From NCBI GenBank assembly GCA_023228885.1, contig JALOAJ010000009.1, forward strand, positions 1-64,000: a stretch of 64,000 bases of DNA, read 5' to 3'. The position numbers and the translations under genes were made by a program. The DNA is from Bacillota bacterium. GTDB taxonomy: Bacteria; Bacillota; Clostridia; Monoglobales; Firm-18. Positions 37,270 through 47,191 of the stretch are shown here, piece after piece. The notes beneath the pieces are model-generated. The model ran no database searches, was not told the DNA's origin, and saw nothing but the letters and a program-made list of their open reading frames with translations. The stretch's first letter is position 1. The number at the start of each line of letters is the position of its first letter.

Positions 37270-38895
37270 TTATTTGTTTGCTAAATACGCATCATATGCC
37301 TTTTGCCTAAGCGCAATGGCATCCTCGATTCCCATGTTTTTCAGCTCGGAATAATAATTTGGAAAAGAGCCTAAATCCTCAGTGCCGGAAATGAATTTAA
37401 AAAGCTTTTCCTGTTTATATGTATCGGCATCCTGCATTATTTTGCTGTATTGTTTGTTATCCGCCTCGGACAAAGTTAAAAACGGCAATAAATATTTATC
37501 CATTTCGGTATCTGACCAAAGATATAGAGCATCCTTTTGTGTCTTCTCCTGCATATACTGCAAAACATACCGCAAATCCTGAACAAACGGTCCGTAGTAA
37601 GAACCTCGGATATATTTGCTCATCGCCTGACCTATCGACAAGCCGCCGTTGCTGTTTACATCCATTATCGCATCAGTATAAACAGGTTCGCCATCATTCA
37701 TTACATAAGAAACTCCCTCTTTGCCAAAATTATATAGCATTCCGCCTTCTTCGGAATAGCCATAATCTAAAAACCGCACCGCCACTTCCTTATTTTCACA
37801 TTTAGCTGAAATTGCAGAGCATATATTTAGTATACTCAGCTTTTTTTGCCCTATCATCGGCTTTGCAGACCTGCTTACCGAAGGATACTGTATCGGACGA
37901 TAAATAAATTCTGAATTTTTTTCTTTTATTACCGGAAGCCACATTCCAAGTTCGCTGCCTGCATAACAATAAGTTGAGCCGACTTGACCGTTTACAACAA
38001 GAGAGGTCAGTCTTGTGCTGTCTATACTGGCGAAGTCATTGTCAAGCAAACCGTCCTTGTACCATTTGCTCATTTGCCGCACCCATGCCTCATAATTTTT
38101 TTCATATGGACCGTATTTGACAACGCCATCTTCCACATAATAATCAGAGTAAACCGAAAACAGCCCTGTAAAAGGCGACACTTCTTTCAAATTATACCCG
38201 TCAAGCCTTAAAGATAGCGGAACCTCAACGCCCATAGACTTAAACGCACGAAGTACCGTGTCCCATTCCTCAAGAGTAACCGGCGCTTGCAAGCCCGCCT
38301 TATCCAAAAGGTCTTGCCGAATAATAAAGCCCATTGAAGTAGCCTGTATCCCTCCGTTTGTCAAAAACGGATAAGAAAAGTAACTGCCCTCCTCTGTTTT
38401 AACCTGCCTGTCAATGTCCGGTCGTTCGGCGAGCACCTTTTCAAAGTTGGGGGAAATTGTGTCGATATATTCGTTTAAAGAGGTAATTATGCCTTCGTTG
38501 ATTGCCTTTTCCGGCCCGCCGGGATATGTTAACCACCCATATTCGATAATATCCGGTAAATCTCCTGACGCTATCATTAAGCCGAACGCCTCGGCGGTCT
38601 GCCCGATGGGGGGATGCACAAACCTTATCCCAACACCGGTTTTTTCCTCAAGGTGCTCTTTCAAAAGGATGTTGTTCATGCTGTTAGAGTAAGCTGCCAC
38701 GCCTGTTGGCAGGGCAAGCCAGTAAGAAAGCTCAACATCCGTTTCCAAAGGATATTTATCGCTTGTTGTAACCTTAAAAGTCTTGGGTACGCCAGTAGTG
38801 GACTGCGAAACCACACATCCCGACATAAAACTCACCGCAAGCGCCAGCATTGCACACCAGATAAGTCCCTTTTTACTGTCCTTTAATAAAAACAT
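37270..38895 (-). CDS. Extracellular solute-binding lipoprotein, LplA type (tandem paralogue)
   Basis: 541 residues with a signal peptide and lipobox MSGC (Cys near residue 27). The LplA-type blocks are present: MIASGDLPDIIEYGW and VAVRFLDYGYSEEGGMLYNFG. It has a strong GGAGG ribosome site and precedes the second binding protein at 35728. Two adjacent binding proteins suggest two ligand sizes or side-chain forms, or separate transport and sensing roles. The preceding gene, at 38928, encodes a secreted hydrolase that could supply the ligand. Confidence 0.9.
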   Translation of the reverse strand: MFLLKDSKKGLIWCAMLALAVSFMSGCVVSQSTTGVPKTFKVTTSDKYPLETDVELSYWLALPTGVAAYSNSMNNILLKEHLEEKTGVGIRFVHPPIGQTAEAFGLMIASGDLPDIIEYGWLTYPGGPEKAINEGIITSLNEYIDTISPNFEKVLAERPDIDRQVKTEEGSYFSYPFLTNGGIQATSMGFIIRQDLLDKAGLQAPVTLEEWDTVLRAFKSMGVEVPLSLRLDGYNLKEVSPFTGLFSVYSDYYVEDGVVKYGPYEKNYEAWVRQMSKWYKDGLLDNDFASIDSTRLTSLVVNGQVGSTYCYAGSELGMWLPVIKEKNSEFIYRPIQYPSVSRSAKPMIGQKKLSILNICSAISAKCENKEVAVRFLDYGYSEEGGMLYNFGKEGVSYVMNDGEPVYTDAIMDVNSNGGLSIGQAMSKYIRGSYYGPFVQDLRYVLQYMQEKTQKDALYLWSDTEMDKYLLPFLTLSEADNKQYSKIMQDADTYKQEKLFKFISGTEDLGSFPNYYSELKNMGIEDAIALRQKAYDAYLANK

Positions 38896-38927
38896 TGTGT
38901 TTTCCTCCTAATATTATAATACAATCT

Positions 38928-41171
38928 TTACTTAAATGCAATATTGATTCCGCTGTCGATTATAAACCCACAAGACTGAGCGTCTGCGATACTTTTAACC
39001 AACATTCCTTTGTAGTTTAAATTTTCAAAAACTATGTTGTCCACCTCAACCGTCTCATCACTCCAATAACGAGGACCTTCCCAAATTACCAGCACCTGGT
39101 TTTTTATAAAGCTTGGTGCATCCGGTCCTTCATACAGTGTCATGTTTTTTACGGTAATATCGGTTATTTTGCCGCGCTTCTCTGACCCGGTCCAGTGATG
39201 AGATTGGTATATAACAAAATACACCAAATTTTCTTCGGAGCTTTGCACTCTTATATCTTCATACAGAACATCGCTGATATGCGCTGTGCCGGCATTGTGT
39301 ATAGTAATGGCCGCGCGTTGGAATTTAGATGGAATTGTCTCACGATGTATAACATCAATATCCTTAAACACAAGGTCACGCACATACTCTGCATCTAATT
39401 CTGCGCCTATTTGTATGGGGTTGCCTCCTTCGCCGTTCCAAATCACGGCGTTTGTCACCCTGACATTTTCAACATTGCCGTTTGTATACGGTCGGGTTAA
39501 GATGTTTCCCTTTATGCATATCGAGTCGTCATCACTTCTTACAAAAATTTTATTCAGCTCAACATCTTTGCTTGAAACTATGTCGATTCCGTCCGAATAC
39601 ATTGCGTTGCCTATTATTTTATAATTGTTAGCTTTCAAGTTTTCAGACTTAACCCAAAAATTATGCCATTTTCCTGTGTTTATGGCAACAGGCCCGTTAA
39701 TTTCAAAACTCTCACATTCCATCATTTTTACGCAAGCGCCCACAGAATCCGAGCTGTAAATAATACCGTTGCCTATTATTTTGATATTCTTTTGATTTTG
39801 AAGCAAAAACCCCCCGAACAGTACAACATCGTCGCCTAAATATACAGTTTGATTTTCCGACAGTCTGAAGATGGGGTAATAATACATCTTTTGCTTATCC
39901 AAAAAGATAACATTAGGGTCGTTTTCATCCGGACGGGGCGCCGTAGGGTTTACAAATACAAACAAAGGTCTGTTCAAATCGTCATTTATCTCCACGTTCA
40001 GATGTTGACCGGATTGTACGGTAAAATGCGCTTTGTTATTGTTTATTGTCGGCTTTATGTTTTCTTTTTGCGGCAACACCCGTATAGATTTAATTTCTTC
40101 GCTGTAAATAAGCTCTATCTCAGTTTCTCCATCGCAGGTAATCTGCACAAAGTCAGCTTTTGCAGTAGAAAATATTTCTTTTTTTACGCCGCCCGCCTCA
40201 AGCGCGAAGGGCGAAGGTCCCATATCAGTAAGGGAAAGGTTATGCAAAAATTCATAACTTACGATGTTTGCCGTGTATTCCTCATCGTACCAGAAAACAT
40301 AATAGTCAAGGCTTTCGGCAAGCGCGCGAAGCGGCAAATATACCCTGCTGCCCACAAGGTATGGCGCGGCTGGTATCTCCATTTCTTCACACTCAACCTT
40401 CATGATTTTTTTACCCATTGTAAAGGTGATTTCCTTGCTATCGTTTGTTATAACAGACCGCCCCTTGGCATCGTTCCACCGGTATGAAATGCCCAGCGCA
40501 TCGGCAACCTCCTCTAACGGAACCATAACATTACCGTCAAGAACCTCCGGTTTCGAGTAACCGAAATTCATTTCGGAATTATTGCGCAGAACCTTAAGCT
40601 CAGCCCTTACTTGTGGGGATGAGATTATAATTTCTCTTATTCGAAAATCCCCCTCCTGCCTTGATATAATTTTAAGTTTTTTTGTTGATGCGCTTATATT
40701 GTCTATATCAATAACATGGTTTGTATTGCCCCTTACGCACGCCTCCTCCCATATAACAAAATCTACCCCGTCCCATATATAAACATCAAAATCCCGGAGC
40801 GCCTCGATTGCATCCTTTGGCAGCAATTCTTGCGAATAGCCCGAATGTATGACTATGCGGTTAATTTCCAATATCCTTTCTAAATCAAAAATAATATATG
40901 CCCCGTTGGCAACACCCTGCACGCACCATCGGGTTCCCGAATACCCCTCAACCATATCGTAAACGCCATCGTAGAGTACCCTTGCATCTGTGGGATTGTT
41001 GTGTTGGGGAGTCCAAAACTCTCCTGCGGAGATATATACATTAGCCGGGTCAAGACCGCTCAAGGCATTTCTTGTAGTGTTGTATTCAAAATCAGATGCA
41101 ACACTTATCTGCACACCGCACAACACGGTTAAAAACAGCATCAAAATAATCAGCTTTTTCACTATCTTCAT
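38928..41171 (-). CDS. Secreted beta-helix glycoside hydrolase (GH28/GH49-like) with discoidin and stalk domains
   Basis: 747 residues with a signal peptide (ends VAS). Domain order: discoidin-like (about 35-185), copper amine oxidase N/stalk domain (about 190-300, VYLPLRALAESLDYYVFWYD), a small sandwich (320-410), then a right-handed beta-helix (410-740). SDGID at 526-530 and SDDDS at 546-550 match the aspartate pattern of clan GH-N (GH28 and GH49). The sandwich-plus-helix layout is closer to GH49, so family assignment is open. A GTG at 41162 with AGGA 8 nt upstream gives a tidier KKLIILML signal peptide and may be the true start. It follows the SLH pair and precedes two binding lipoproteins. 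Confidence 0.78.
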   Translation of the reverse strand: MKIVKKLIILMLFLTVLCGVQISVASDFEYNTTRNALSGLDPANVYISAGEFWTPQHNNPTDARVLYDGVYDMVEGYSGTRWCVQGVANGAYIIFDLERILEINRIVIHSGYSQELLPKDAIEALRDFDVYIWDGVDFVIWEEACVRGNTNHVIDIDNISASTKKLKIISRQEGDFRIREIIISSPQVRAELKVLRNNSEMNFGYSKPEVLDGNVMVPLEEVADALGISYRWNDAKGRSVITNDSKEITFTMGKKIMKVECEEMEIPAAPYLVGSRVYLPLRALAESLDYYVFWYDEEYTANIVSYEFLHNLSLTDMGPSPFALEAGGVKKEIFSTAKADFVQITCDGETEIELIYSEEIKSIRVLPQKENIKPTINNNKAHFTVQSGQHLNVEINDDLNRPLFVFVNPTAPRPDENDPNVIFLDKQKMYYYPIFRLSENQTVYLGDDVVLFGGFLLQNQKNIKIIGNGIIYSSDSVGACVKMMECESFEINGPVAINTGKWHNFWVKSENLKANNYKIIGNAMYSDGIDIVSSKDVELNKIFVRSDDDSICIKGNILTRPYTNGNVENVRVTNAVIWNGEGGNPIQIGAELDAEYVRDLVFKDIDVIHRETIPSKFQRAAITIHNAGTAHISDVLYEDIRVQSSEENLVYFVIYQSHHWTGSEKRGKITDITVKNMTLYEGPDAPSFIKNQVLVIWEGPRYWSDETVEVDNIVFENLNYKGMLVKSIADAQSCGFIIDSGINIAFK

Positions 41172-41177
41172 CCTTTC

Positions 41178-44100
41178 TTATTTATACACCACTATTTCGC
41201 TAATCTGGCTTGCGCTCATCCTGAAAAAAGTATTGAGCGGCGATGACGCATCATATTTTTTCGATAAAACATCGTCAAGACTGCCGCTGTAAACTTCATT
41301 CAGCGCCGTATCCACAACATATACGACAGGCAGCCTGTAAACGCATCTATATGTACTGCCTCCGCTTAATATCGAAAATGAAACATTGTTATAGTTTTCC
41401 AGACTGCCGATATAAGTCTCCAAATACGGATAATAGGTTGCCGCTGCCCCATCGCCGCCGACAAATTGGATTGGCGAACTTTTATCGGCATCCGATGCCC
41501 TGATTAGAATTCTGTACGATATAAGTTTTCCGTCGTTGTCCTTGGCATATTGTATAACATCGCCACATTCAAGGTCTTGTGCGCGGACATTTCTGTAAAT
41601 GTTGCTGTAAGCGGCAAAATCGCCCTGAAAATTATTAAACCCAACATTATAAACCGCCTCCTCAGACACATCAATGGAGGTCAAGCCCTCCCTTGTCTGC
41701 AGATACAATCGCAAGCCCGCCTCGCCTTCCACATCAACTATATGTGTTTTCTTGGCAACAACACTAATATCTACATATGATTCGATGCCGGTGTTCTTTT
41801 GGGTGGTTATATGCACCAAAACTCCCGCCACACCGAATTCATCCACATTGTAGACTTTTGTTTCGCCCGTGATATTTAATCCGGTATATCCTATATTTCT
41901 TCCTTTGACCGCAAGATAATGCTTTTCATTCTCAACATCGTCCTGTCGCACGGTAAAACTTAAAGTGTCGCTGTCTAACAATATGTTTCTTGTCCTGGAT
42001 GAATCCAATAAAATTGAATTTTGCGAATAATAAGACCCGTTTAAATTGGCAAACCGATAAACTCCATCAGCATTAGCAGTAATCGGTTCTTCAGCGATAA
42101 CGCCGCTGTCCTCACAGTTGATTTTCGCTACACATCCTTTTTCGTCCAACGCATACCTTATGTATATCAACGGATTTACCCCATAGGCTGTTATAATTGC
42201 TATGGCATCGCTTGCACTTTTGGGGTTTCCGTTAATATACACTTTCGGTGCGAAGTTTAATACCATTATACCGCCGTCTTCATTCAACACCTTTATCTGA
42301 CTTGAAGCAAGAGACCCCCGCCCCGCTGCAACGGCTGTCAATAGTGCATTTGTAAGCCCGGCGGAGGATATCTCATCAATGTACACTATTTTACCCGAAA
42401 AATTAACAAAGAACCTGCCGATGAATCCGGATTTGTCAATTTGTTTTACAGTATCTTTAGCTTGACCTATAAGCTCATATTCCTTGTTATTAATGGTGCA
42501 AAACAACTTTTCACTTTTTGATATTTCCGTTACCTCGCCACGAAGCTTAGCGCTTGAAGCATATATGCGGGCAACGCTGTTATCTGCGCTCATTTGAACG
42601 GTAATAACATCATCCTTGGCTATATCCTCCATACCGACTGACATGCTGTTTTTAACCAAAATATGTGAGGTGTCGGCAAGCTCCATCGTTGCTCCCGTAC
42701 TCGTGAAAATCTTTTCATTTAAGGAATCAACGCCTGATACCACATAGTTTTCCCATGAATTAATCTGTACAACATCAATAATTCCATCCGAATTATTGTC
42801 AATAAAAACAAACTCGCCTTCGTTAATGTTATAATCTTGAGGCAATCCCGACATATGGATGCAATTGTGGAAGAAATACGCCCCGCCGCTGATTTGCGCC
42901 CGTTGGCGCGCGCCGTTTTCAGCATAATAAAACATTTCATCCAATGCACTTGAACTGGTGTCAACCGAATTCGCATCCACCTTGAACATATAGTTTCGCC
43001 TCGGCTCAATATTTACCAGAACATCATTTTCATCGTACCAAGCTTTTACATTCTGACCGAAGTATAGCGCTGCGTCGGTCTTACCCTTATGAAAGCGTCT
43101 GCCTCCGATGATTACATGATTTTTGTTTACCGGCTCATCCATGTGCATAAGATATGTCGATTGCACTATTCCCGAATATTCATAAATTTTATAATGCTTT
43201 TCAAGAAAGACTTTCTCACCGGAGTATGCGTTTGTCAAGCCTGTGCCGGTCATTTCAATCACCTCAGCGAAGGCGGCATTGTAAAAGATAGCCAAAACAT
43301 CGCCGAACCGTATGTGCTCATCCTTTCTGATGGTCACACCCCGCAACAGCCCCAAACGCGTAGCCATGGCACGGTAGCCAATCGAATCGCCACCATATGC
43401 CCCCACCAAGATATTATATCCAAGCGCCGATAAAATTGCTTGGCACGCCTCAGTATACTTTATCTCATCTTCTTTTCTAATCTCTAATTCACTGACAACC
43501 GCCGGACCGAACATATCAAAAGCACGGTAATCAAAGTAGTCCGTCAGCATCTCGGCAAACTGTTGCCGCGTTACAATTGAATTTATGGTTGTGCCATCCA
43601 TCCACTTTGAATTTAGTATCCCCGTTTTAAAAAGCAGATTATAATACTTTTCATATTCAGTGCCCAAAACACCTTCGTTTACTGTGCTTTCCCCTTCCTC
43701 GACATATACATCATCTGTTTCCACCGCCTCGTACAATTCAATTTCCCTTATTCTAAATTGCGTCTCCGCCATGGAAAAAAATCTAAAACTTTCTGCCTTT
43801 ATCGGCTTATCGAATTTCACTTTCACTTCAAAACTTTTGTTATTGTTCATCTCACTGCCGGGGATATCAGCCCATACGCCGTCTTTTAAATACTGAAACT
43901 TAAAATCGGTTATAATGTCCGGAGCGGAGGAGCTTTTAGTGTTTCCGTTTACCACCATTGCCTCCCTTACTGCAACTTCGTTATCAAAGGAAAATTGCAC
44001 CCACTGGCCCTTTGCAATTGCACCCATAAGAAACCACTTGGTATTCGACAACCCATCCGGCGTTACAGCACCATCATTTATCGCCGCAGGGGTTGAGCCG

Positions 44101-44237
44101 GCATCGCTGCCTTGATGGGATGCGCTCACCTTCGCTTTCGGCGCTATATTCGCACCGCTTTTATACGCGGCAAACGCACAGTTATTCAATAGTATAAAAC
44201 AAATTATCAGGATTGAAAATATTTTATATGCCCTCAT
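41178..44237 (-). CDS. Large secreted partner protein of an SLH-protein pair, with discoidin domain
   Basis: 1019 residues with a signal peptide (ends AFA). A discoidin-like domain (about 28-172, ending FRIREIELYE) is followed by degenerate SLH-like repeats (about 190-325, including TRQQFAEMLTDYF), then a long series of small beta domains. It is homologous to the 28238 protein, which lacks the discoidin domain. No catalytic signature was found. ATG 44237 overlaps the TGA of the upstream SLH gene in an ATGA, exactly as in the other pair. Likely a surface protein acting with the SLH protein; function unknown. Confidence 0.82.
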   Translation of the reverse strand: MRAYKIFSILIICFILLNNCAFAAYKSGANIAPKAKVSASHQGSDAGSTPAAINDGAVTPDGLSNTKWFLMGAIAKGQWVQFSFDNEVAVREAMVVNGNTKSSSAPDIITDFKFQYLKDGVWADIPGSEMNNNKSFEVKVKFDKPIKAESFRFFSMAETQFRIREIELYEAVETDDVYVEEGESTVNEGVLGTEYEKYYNLLFKTGILNSKWMDGTTINSIVTRQQFAEMLTDYFDYRAFDMFGPAVVSELEIRKEDEIKYTEACQAILSALGYNILVGAYGGDSIGYRAMATRLGLLRGVTIRKDEHIRFGDVLAIFYNAAFAEVIEMTGTGLTNAYSGEKVFLEKHYKIYEYSGIVQSTYLMHMDEPVNKNHVIIGGRRFHKGKTDAALYFGQNVKAWYDENDVLVNIEPRRNYMFKVDANSVDTSSSALDEMFYYAENGARQRAQISGGAYFFHNCIHMSGLPQDYNINEGEFVFIDNNSDGIIDVVQINSWENYVVSGVDSLNEKIFTSTGATMELADTSHILVKNSMSVGMEDIAKDDVITVQMSADNSVARIYASSAKLRGEVTEISKSEKLFCTINNKEYELIGQAKDTVKQIDKSGFIGRFFVNFSGKIVYIDEISSAGLTNALLTAVAAGRGSLASSQIKVLNEDGGIMVLNFAPKVYINGNPKSASDAIAIITAYGVNPLIYIRYALDEKGCVAKINCEDSGVIAEEPITANADGVYRFANLNGSYYSQNSILLDSSRTRNILLDSDTLSFTVRQDDVENEKHYLAVKGRNIGYTGLNITGETKVYNVDEFGVAGVLVHITTQKNTGIESYVDISVVAKKTHIVDVEGEAGLRLYLQTREGLTSIDVSEEAVYNVGFNNFQGDFAAYSNIYRNVRAQDLECGDVIQYAKDNDGKLISYRILIRASDADKSSPIQFVGGDGAAATYYPYLETYIGSLENYNNVSFSILSGGSTYRCVYRLPVVYVVDTALNEVYSGSLDDVLSKKYDASSPLNTFFRMSASQISEIVVYK

Positions 44238-46930
44238 TGTTCCATTTCCTCCGTAAAGCTAATTATTCTTCCGACGACCGTTGCTGCCTCCGCTCTTGTA
44301 GCATTTTCCTTTGCCCTGAACAGCCCTTCGCCGGTTCCTTTCAGTATGTTGTGCACCGTCATAAACCTTACTGCTTGCTTCGCATAATCGGAAACCTCGT
44401 CCGCATCAATATATTCCGAATATTTCTCGTCAACATTAAACTCAAAATCCAACAGAATAAATACTCGATATGCTATTGCTGCCATTTCCTCACGAGTAAT
44501 TCCATCCTCTGCTCCGAAATTCCCTCCACCCTTGCCGGCAACCAATCCCAACTTGTATGCCGATGCGACATATTCGTAAAACCAACTGTCATTTTGTACA
44601 TCCCCAAAGGCGCATATCGCATTAGTATCATAAAAATCAAAGGCAAGCACTATCATTTTAACAAATTCCGCTCGGGTCACTTGTCCGTTTCCGTCAAATC
44701 TGCCATCCTCCCTGCCGTTGATTATCCCCCTAAGATTCAGCATATAAATTGACTCCCGCGCCCACTCAAAATCAACCATGTCCGCAAATTCGTTAACATA
44801 CAGAACATTTTCTTTAGGCAAACTCTGATATATATTCTCATCCGATTTAAAGGGCGCGCCGGAAATTGAAGCGCGTCCTGCCCCCCCGCCGCCGGCAGTC
44901 CTATTTTCCTCCGATACGCTTTTATATGCCAAAATCAAAGCAGCTGGGATATCTTCATATTCCCCTATATTCATGGCTTTAAGCTTGAACAGTGCGCTGT
45001 TTACATGCTTGGTCGGTATGTCGGATAAAGAAATTATACAAACCCCCCTATATCGTTCAAAGATATTGACTAAATCCGGCGCATAAGTATTTTTGAAAAC
45101 ATCAAGGGCAACCGCCCTTTCAAATATAACTTTAACTGCTGCCAGACTTATCGGCAACGCCTCGCCGCTTATTTGTTCTAACAATTGTTCCAGTATTCCG
45201 CTCCGAACAGAAGTGCTTAAATTTAAAAAATCCGGCATATAAATGTCAAATGCGTCGGCATTCTCTGTTAAACTGTTTAAAAGCTCATCCTTTGACGAAG
45301 CGGCGATTATCGCCGCAAGTGCAAAGGCATCTTGAGCATCCTCGTATAACTTTACCATGCCGTCGGCGGAAATATCATAATCGGATTTATCTAAATAATT
45401 TTTTATTAAAGAAAATAAAAGCTCGTCTTTTGCGTTGTCAAACACAACCGCATCGGGGAACAAAACCTTAAAATCATCAATTAGGGCTTTAAAATATTCC
45501 ACATCCTTTGCCTCATCCAAATTATTTATGAAATTCATAAAATCACCCGATAAATCCACCGATTTAAAGCTGCCGAATATAAAATTTACAACCTTGCCGT
45601 TGCTGTTGTAAAGGCTTATTGCAACATCATAGCGACCTATGCAAGGGATATTATAAGTAAATGAATATGTGCTCCCGCTCGCCGGAGCATCGTAAACGAT
45701 ATTTCCGTTCACCTCAATCGCCACACGCGCCACCTTGGCTATCTCGCCTTCGGCGCTTACAGAAATGTCCAACGGGGCAACATCGTACATATCACGGTCA
45801 AAGATTCTCTCTTCGGCAAAATCAACAGGCGGAATTTCAAGCTGTATCTCTCTTATTCGAAACCTCGTCTTGGTTTGAGTAAATATCCGAAACTGCGATG
45901 CCTGCACAGGCTCAAAATCAATCGATACGATAGCGCTATTGTTGTTTGCCACCTGTGAATCAGATATGGCAACCCATGCATTGTTTTTATAATATTGTAC
46001 AACAAAACTGTCAAGTATGTCTGATGTAACGCCGCCGTCAAATGACGGACCGCTGCAGACAACCGCCCTGCTCACCTTAACCTCTTTGTCAAGGGTAAAT
46101 TCCGCATAATTATTACCCGAATTATTGCTTTCAGGGTCTTGTAAATACCACTTAGTGTCCAAATTCCCGGGTGAACTTTCCCTAAGACCGTCAACTAAAG
46201 CAGTCTTTTTAGGACAGTCACCGCCGGTTAGATAAATTTTATCCTCCGGCAGACCGAACAGAACATTTTTTGTAACATCATAGTCATAACCGCCATAGTT
46301 TTCGTCATCTCCGTCATCATCGTCAAAATCCTCCCGGTCAATGTCATAAGCTTCGATTTCAAGTACCCTAAACGCATTCGGGAAGTTAGAACCAACCGTA
46401 CCGCTGCCTCCCCCAATGGCAATTCTGATTCTCTCCACCATAATTCTGTTAAATTCGACCGTCAAAACCTGTGTTGGGTCAGACAAATTGATCTGCTCGT
46501 CAAAGCTATGTATCCTGACTGTCTGCCAATTAGAATCCGATGAACTTTTATACTCAACGCTGATATCGCTTTTATTTATAAGCTCCTGCGGACCTGTCGC
46601 CATCAAGTATCTCCCCGCGTAAAGCATTATCCTATTAAAAGAGGTATCACCGCCGAAATTATAAACAACATATGGTTTCGGGTTGGGGTTCGCCGGCGGA
46701 ACAGTTATGTACCACTTGTTAGTTCCACCAATTTGATTTTTTACCCCATCGGTTAGAATTGTGCCAAGCTCGCTCCCGCCGCCGATGTCCCCGGTCGGAT
46801 AAAATGTTTCCGCAGGAATTCCCTCTAAAATATTAACAGCCTCTGCATTTGTTGCCGGCATTAAACTAAATGTTAAGCAAAAAGCAATGCACACACAAAT
46901 GCTTTCTCTTCCAAAAAACTTTAAAACCAT
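44234..46930 (-). CDS. SLH-domain cell-wall anchored protein with two discoidin-like domains
   Basis: 898 residues with a signal peptide. Two discoidin-like domains (about 35-200, ending FRVLEIEAYD, and 220-368, ending FRIREIQLEI) are separated by an Asp-rich linker (FDDDDGDDENYGG). An Ig-like domain follows (385-457), then a helical region (460-670), a Gly/Ala linker and three SLH repeats (about 712-890) carrying VTRAEF, ITREEM and ATRAEA. It anchors to the wall polymer through the SLH repeats and could bind sugars through the discoidin domains. It is the first gene of the 47-33 kb operon, divergent from the URO-D/permease operon, and translationally coupled to its partner. Confidence 0.9.
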   Translation of the reverse strand: MVLKFFGRESICVCIAFCLTFSLMPATNAEAVNILEGIPAETFYPTGDIGGGSELGTILTDGVKNQIGGTNKWYITVPPANPNPKPYVVYNFGGDTSFNRIMLYAGRYLMATGPQELINKSDISVEYKSSSDSNWQTVRIHSFDEQINLSDPTQVLTVEFNRIMVERIRIAIGGGSGTVGSNFPNAFRVLEIEAYDIDREDFDDDDGDDENYGGYDYDVTKNVLFGLPEDKIYLTGGDCPKKTALVDGLRESSPGNLDTKWYLQDPESNNSGNNYAEFTLDKEVKVSRAVVCSGPSFDGGVTSDILDSFVVQYYKNNAWVAISDSQVANNNSAIVSIDFEPVQASQFRIFTQTKTRFRIREIQLEIPPVDFAEERIFDRDMYDVAPLDISVSAEGEIAKVARVAIEVNGNIVYDAPASGSTYSFTYNIPCIGRYDVAISLYNSNGKVVNFIFGSFKSVDLSGDFMNFINNLDEAKDVEYFKALIDDFKVLFPDAVVFDNAKDELLFSLIKNYLDKSDYDISADGMVKLYEDAQDAFALAAIIAASSKDELLNSLTENADAFDIYMPDFLNLSTSVRSGILEQLLEQISGEALPISLAAVKVIFERAVALDVFKNTYAPDLVNIFERYRGVCIISLSDIPTKHVNSALFKLKAMNIGEYEDIPAALILAYKSVSEENRTAGGGGAGRASISGAPFKSDENIYQSLPKENVLYVNEFADMVDFEWARESIYMLNLRGIINGREDGRFDGNGQVTRAEFVKMIVLAFDFYDTNAICAFGDVQNDSWFYEYVASAYKLGLVAGKGGGNFGAEDGITREEMAAIAYRVFILLDFEFNVDEKYSEYIDADEVSDYAKQAVRFMTVHNILKGTGEGLFRAKENATRAEAATVVGRIISFTEEMEQ

Positions 46931-46988
46931 ATTTCCAGTCCCCCACCTATTTTATTATTTGATTCAATTGTAACGCAAACAATACTCA

Positions 46989-47074
46989 CTTTCAACTGCC
47001 AAAAAATTATATAAACAACAATTTTGTTATATGCAACAAATTGTACACAAATCCGATATTTGGGCAGTTGAAAG
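46989..47074. promoter_or_regulatory. Divergent promoter region with 12-bp inverted repeat
   Basis: Between the SLH operon (start 46930, minus) and the URO-D/permease operon (start 47192, plus), CTTTCAACTGCC at 46989-47000 is repeated inverted as GGCAGTTGAAAG at 47063-47074. The 62 bp between them are very AT-rich and contain an AACAATTTTGTT palindrome near 47017. This symmetry in a shared control region suggests a regulator site serving both operons, plausibly the AraC protein encoded at 33465. Confidence 0.5.
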
Positions 47075-47191
47075 CGCAGCCGCATAGTATTACACTAAAT
47101 ATAACAAAAGATTTTTAATAACCAATTCCAAAGTCTGGCATGAAGTTTTAACACATGACTGTATAAACATTAGCAGGGGGATGGAAGCAAA

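Noticed and set aside
39849..40487. A 212-codon plus-strand frame inside the beta-helix hydrolase gene
   Set aside because: Antisense to a gene with a signal peptide, domain motifs and conserved aspartates; the composition (many R, F, Y, V) is that of a reverse-frame shadow.
44213..44752. A 179-codon plus-strand frame over the SLH repeats
   Set aside because: It is the reverse complement of three well-formed SLH repeats and has no ribosome site.
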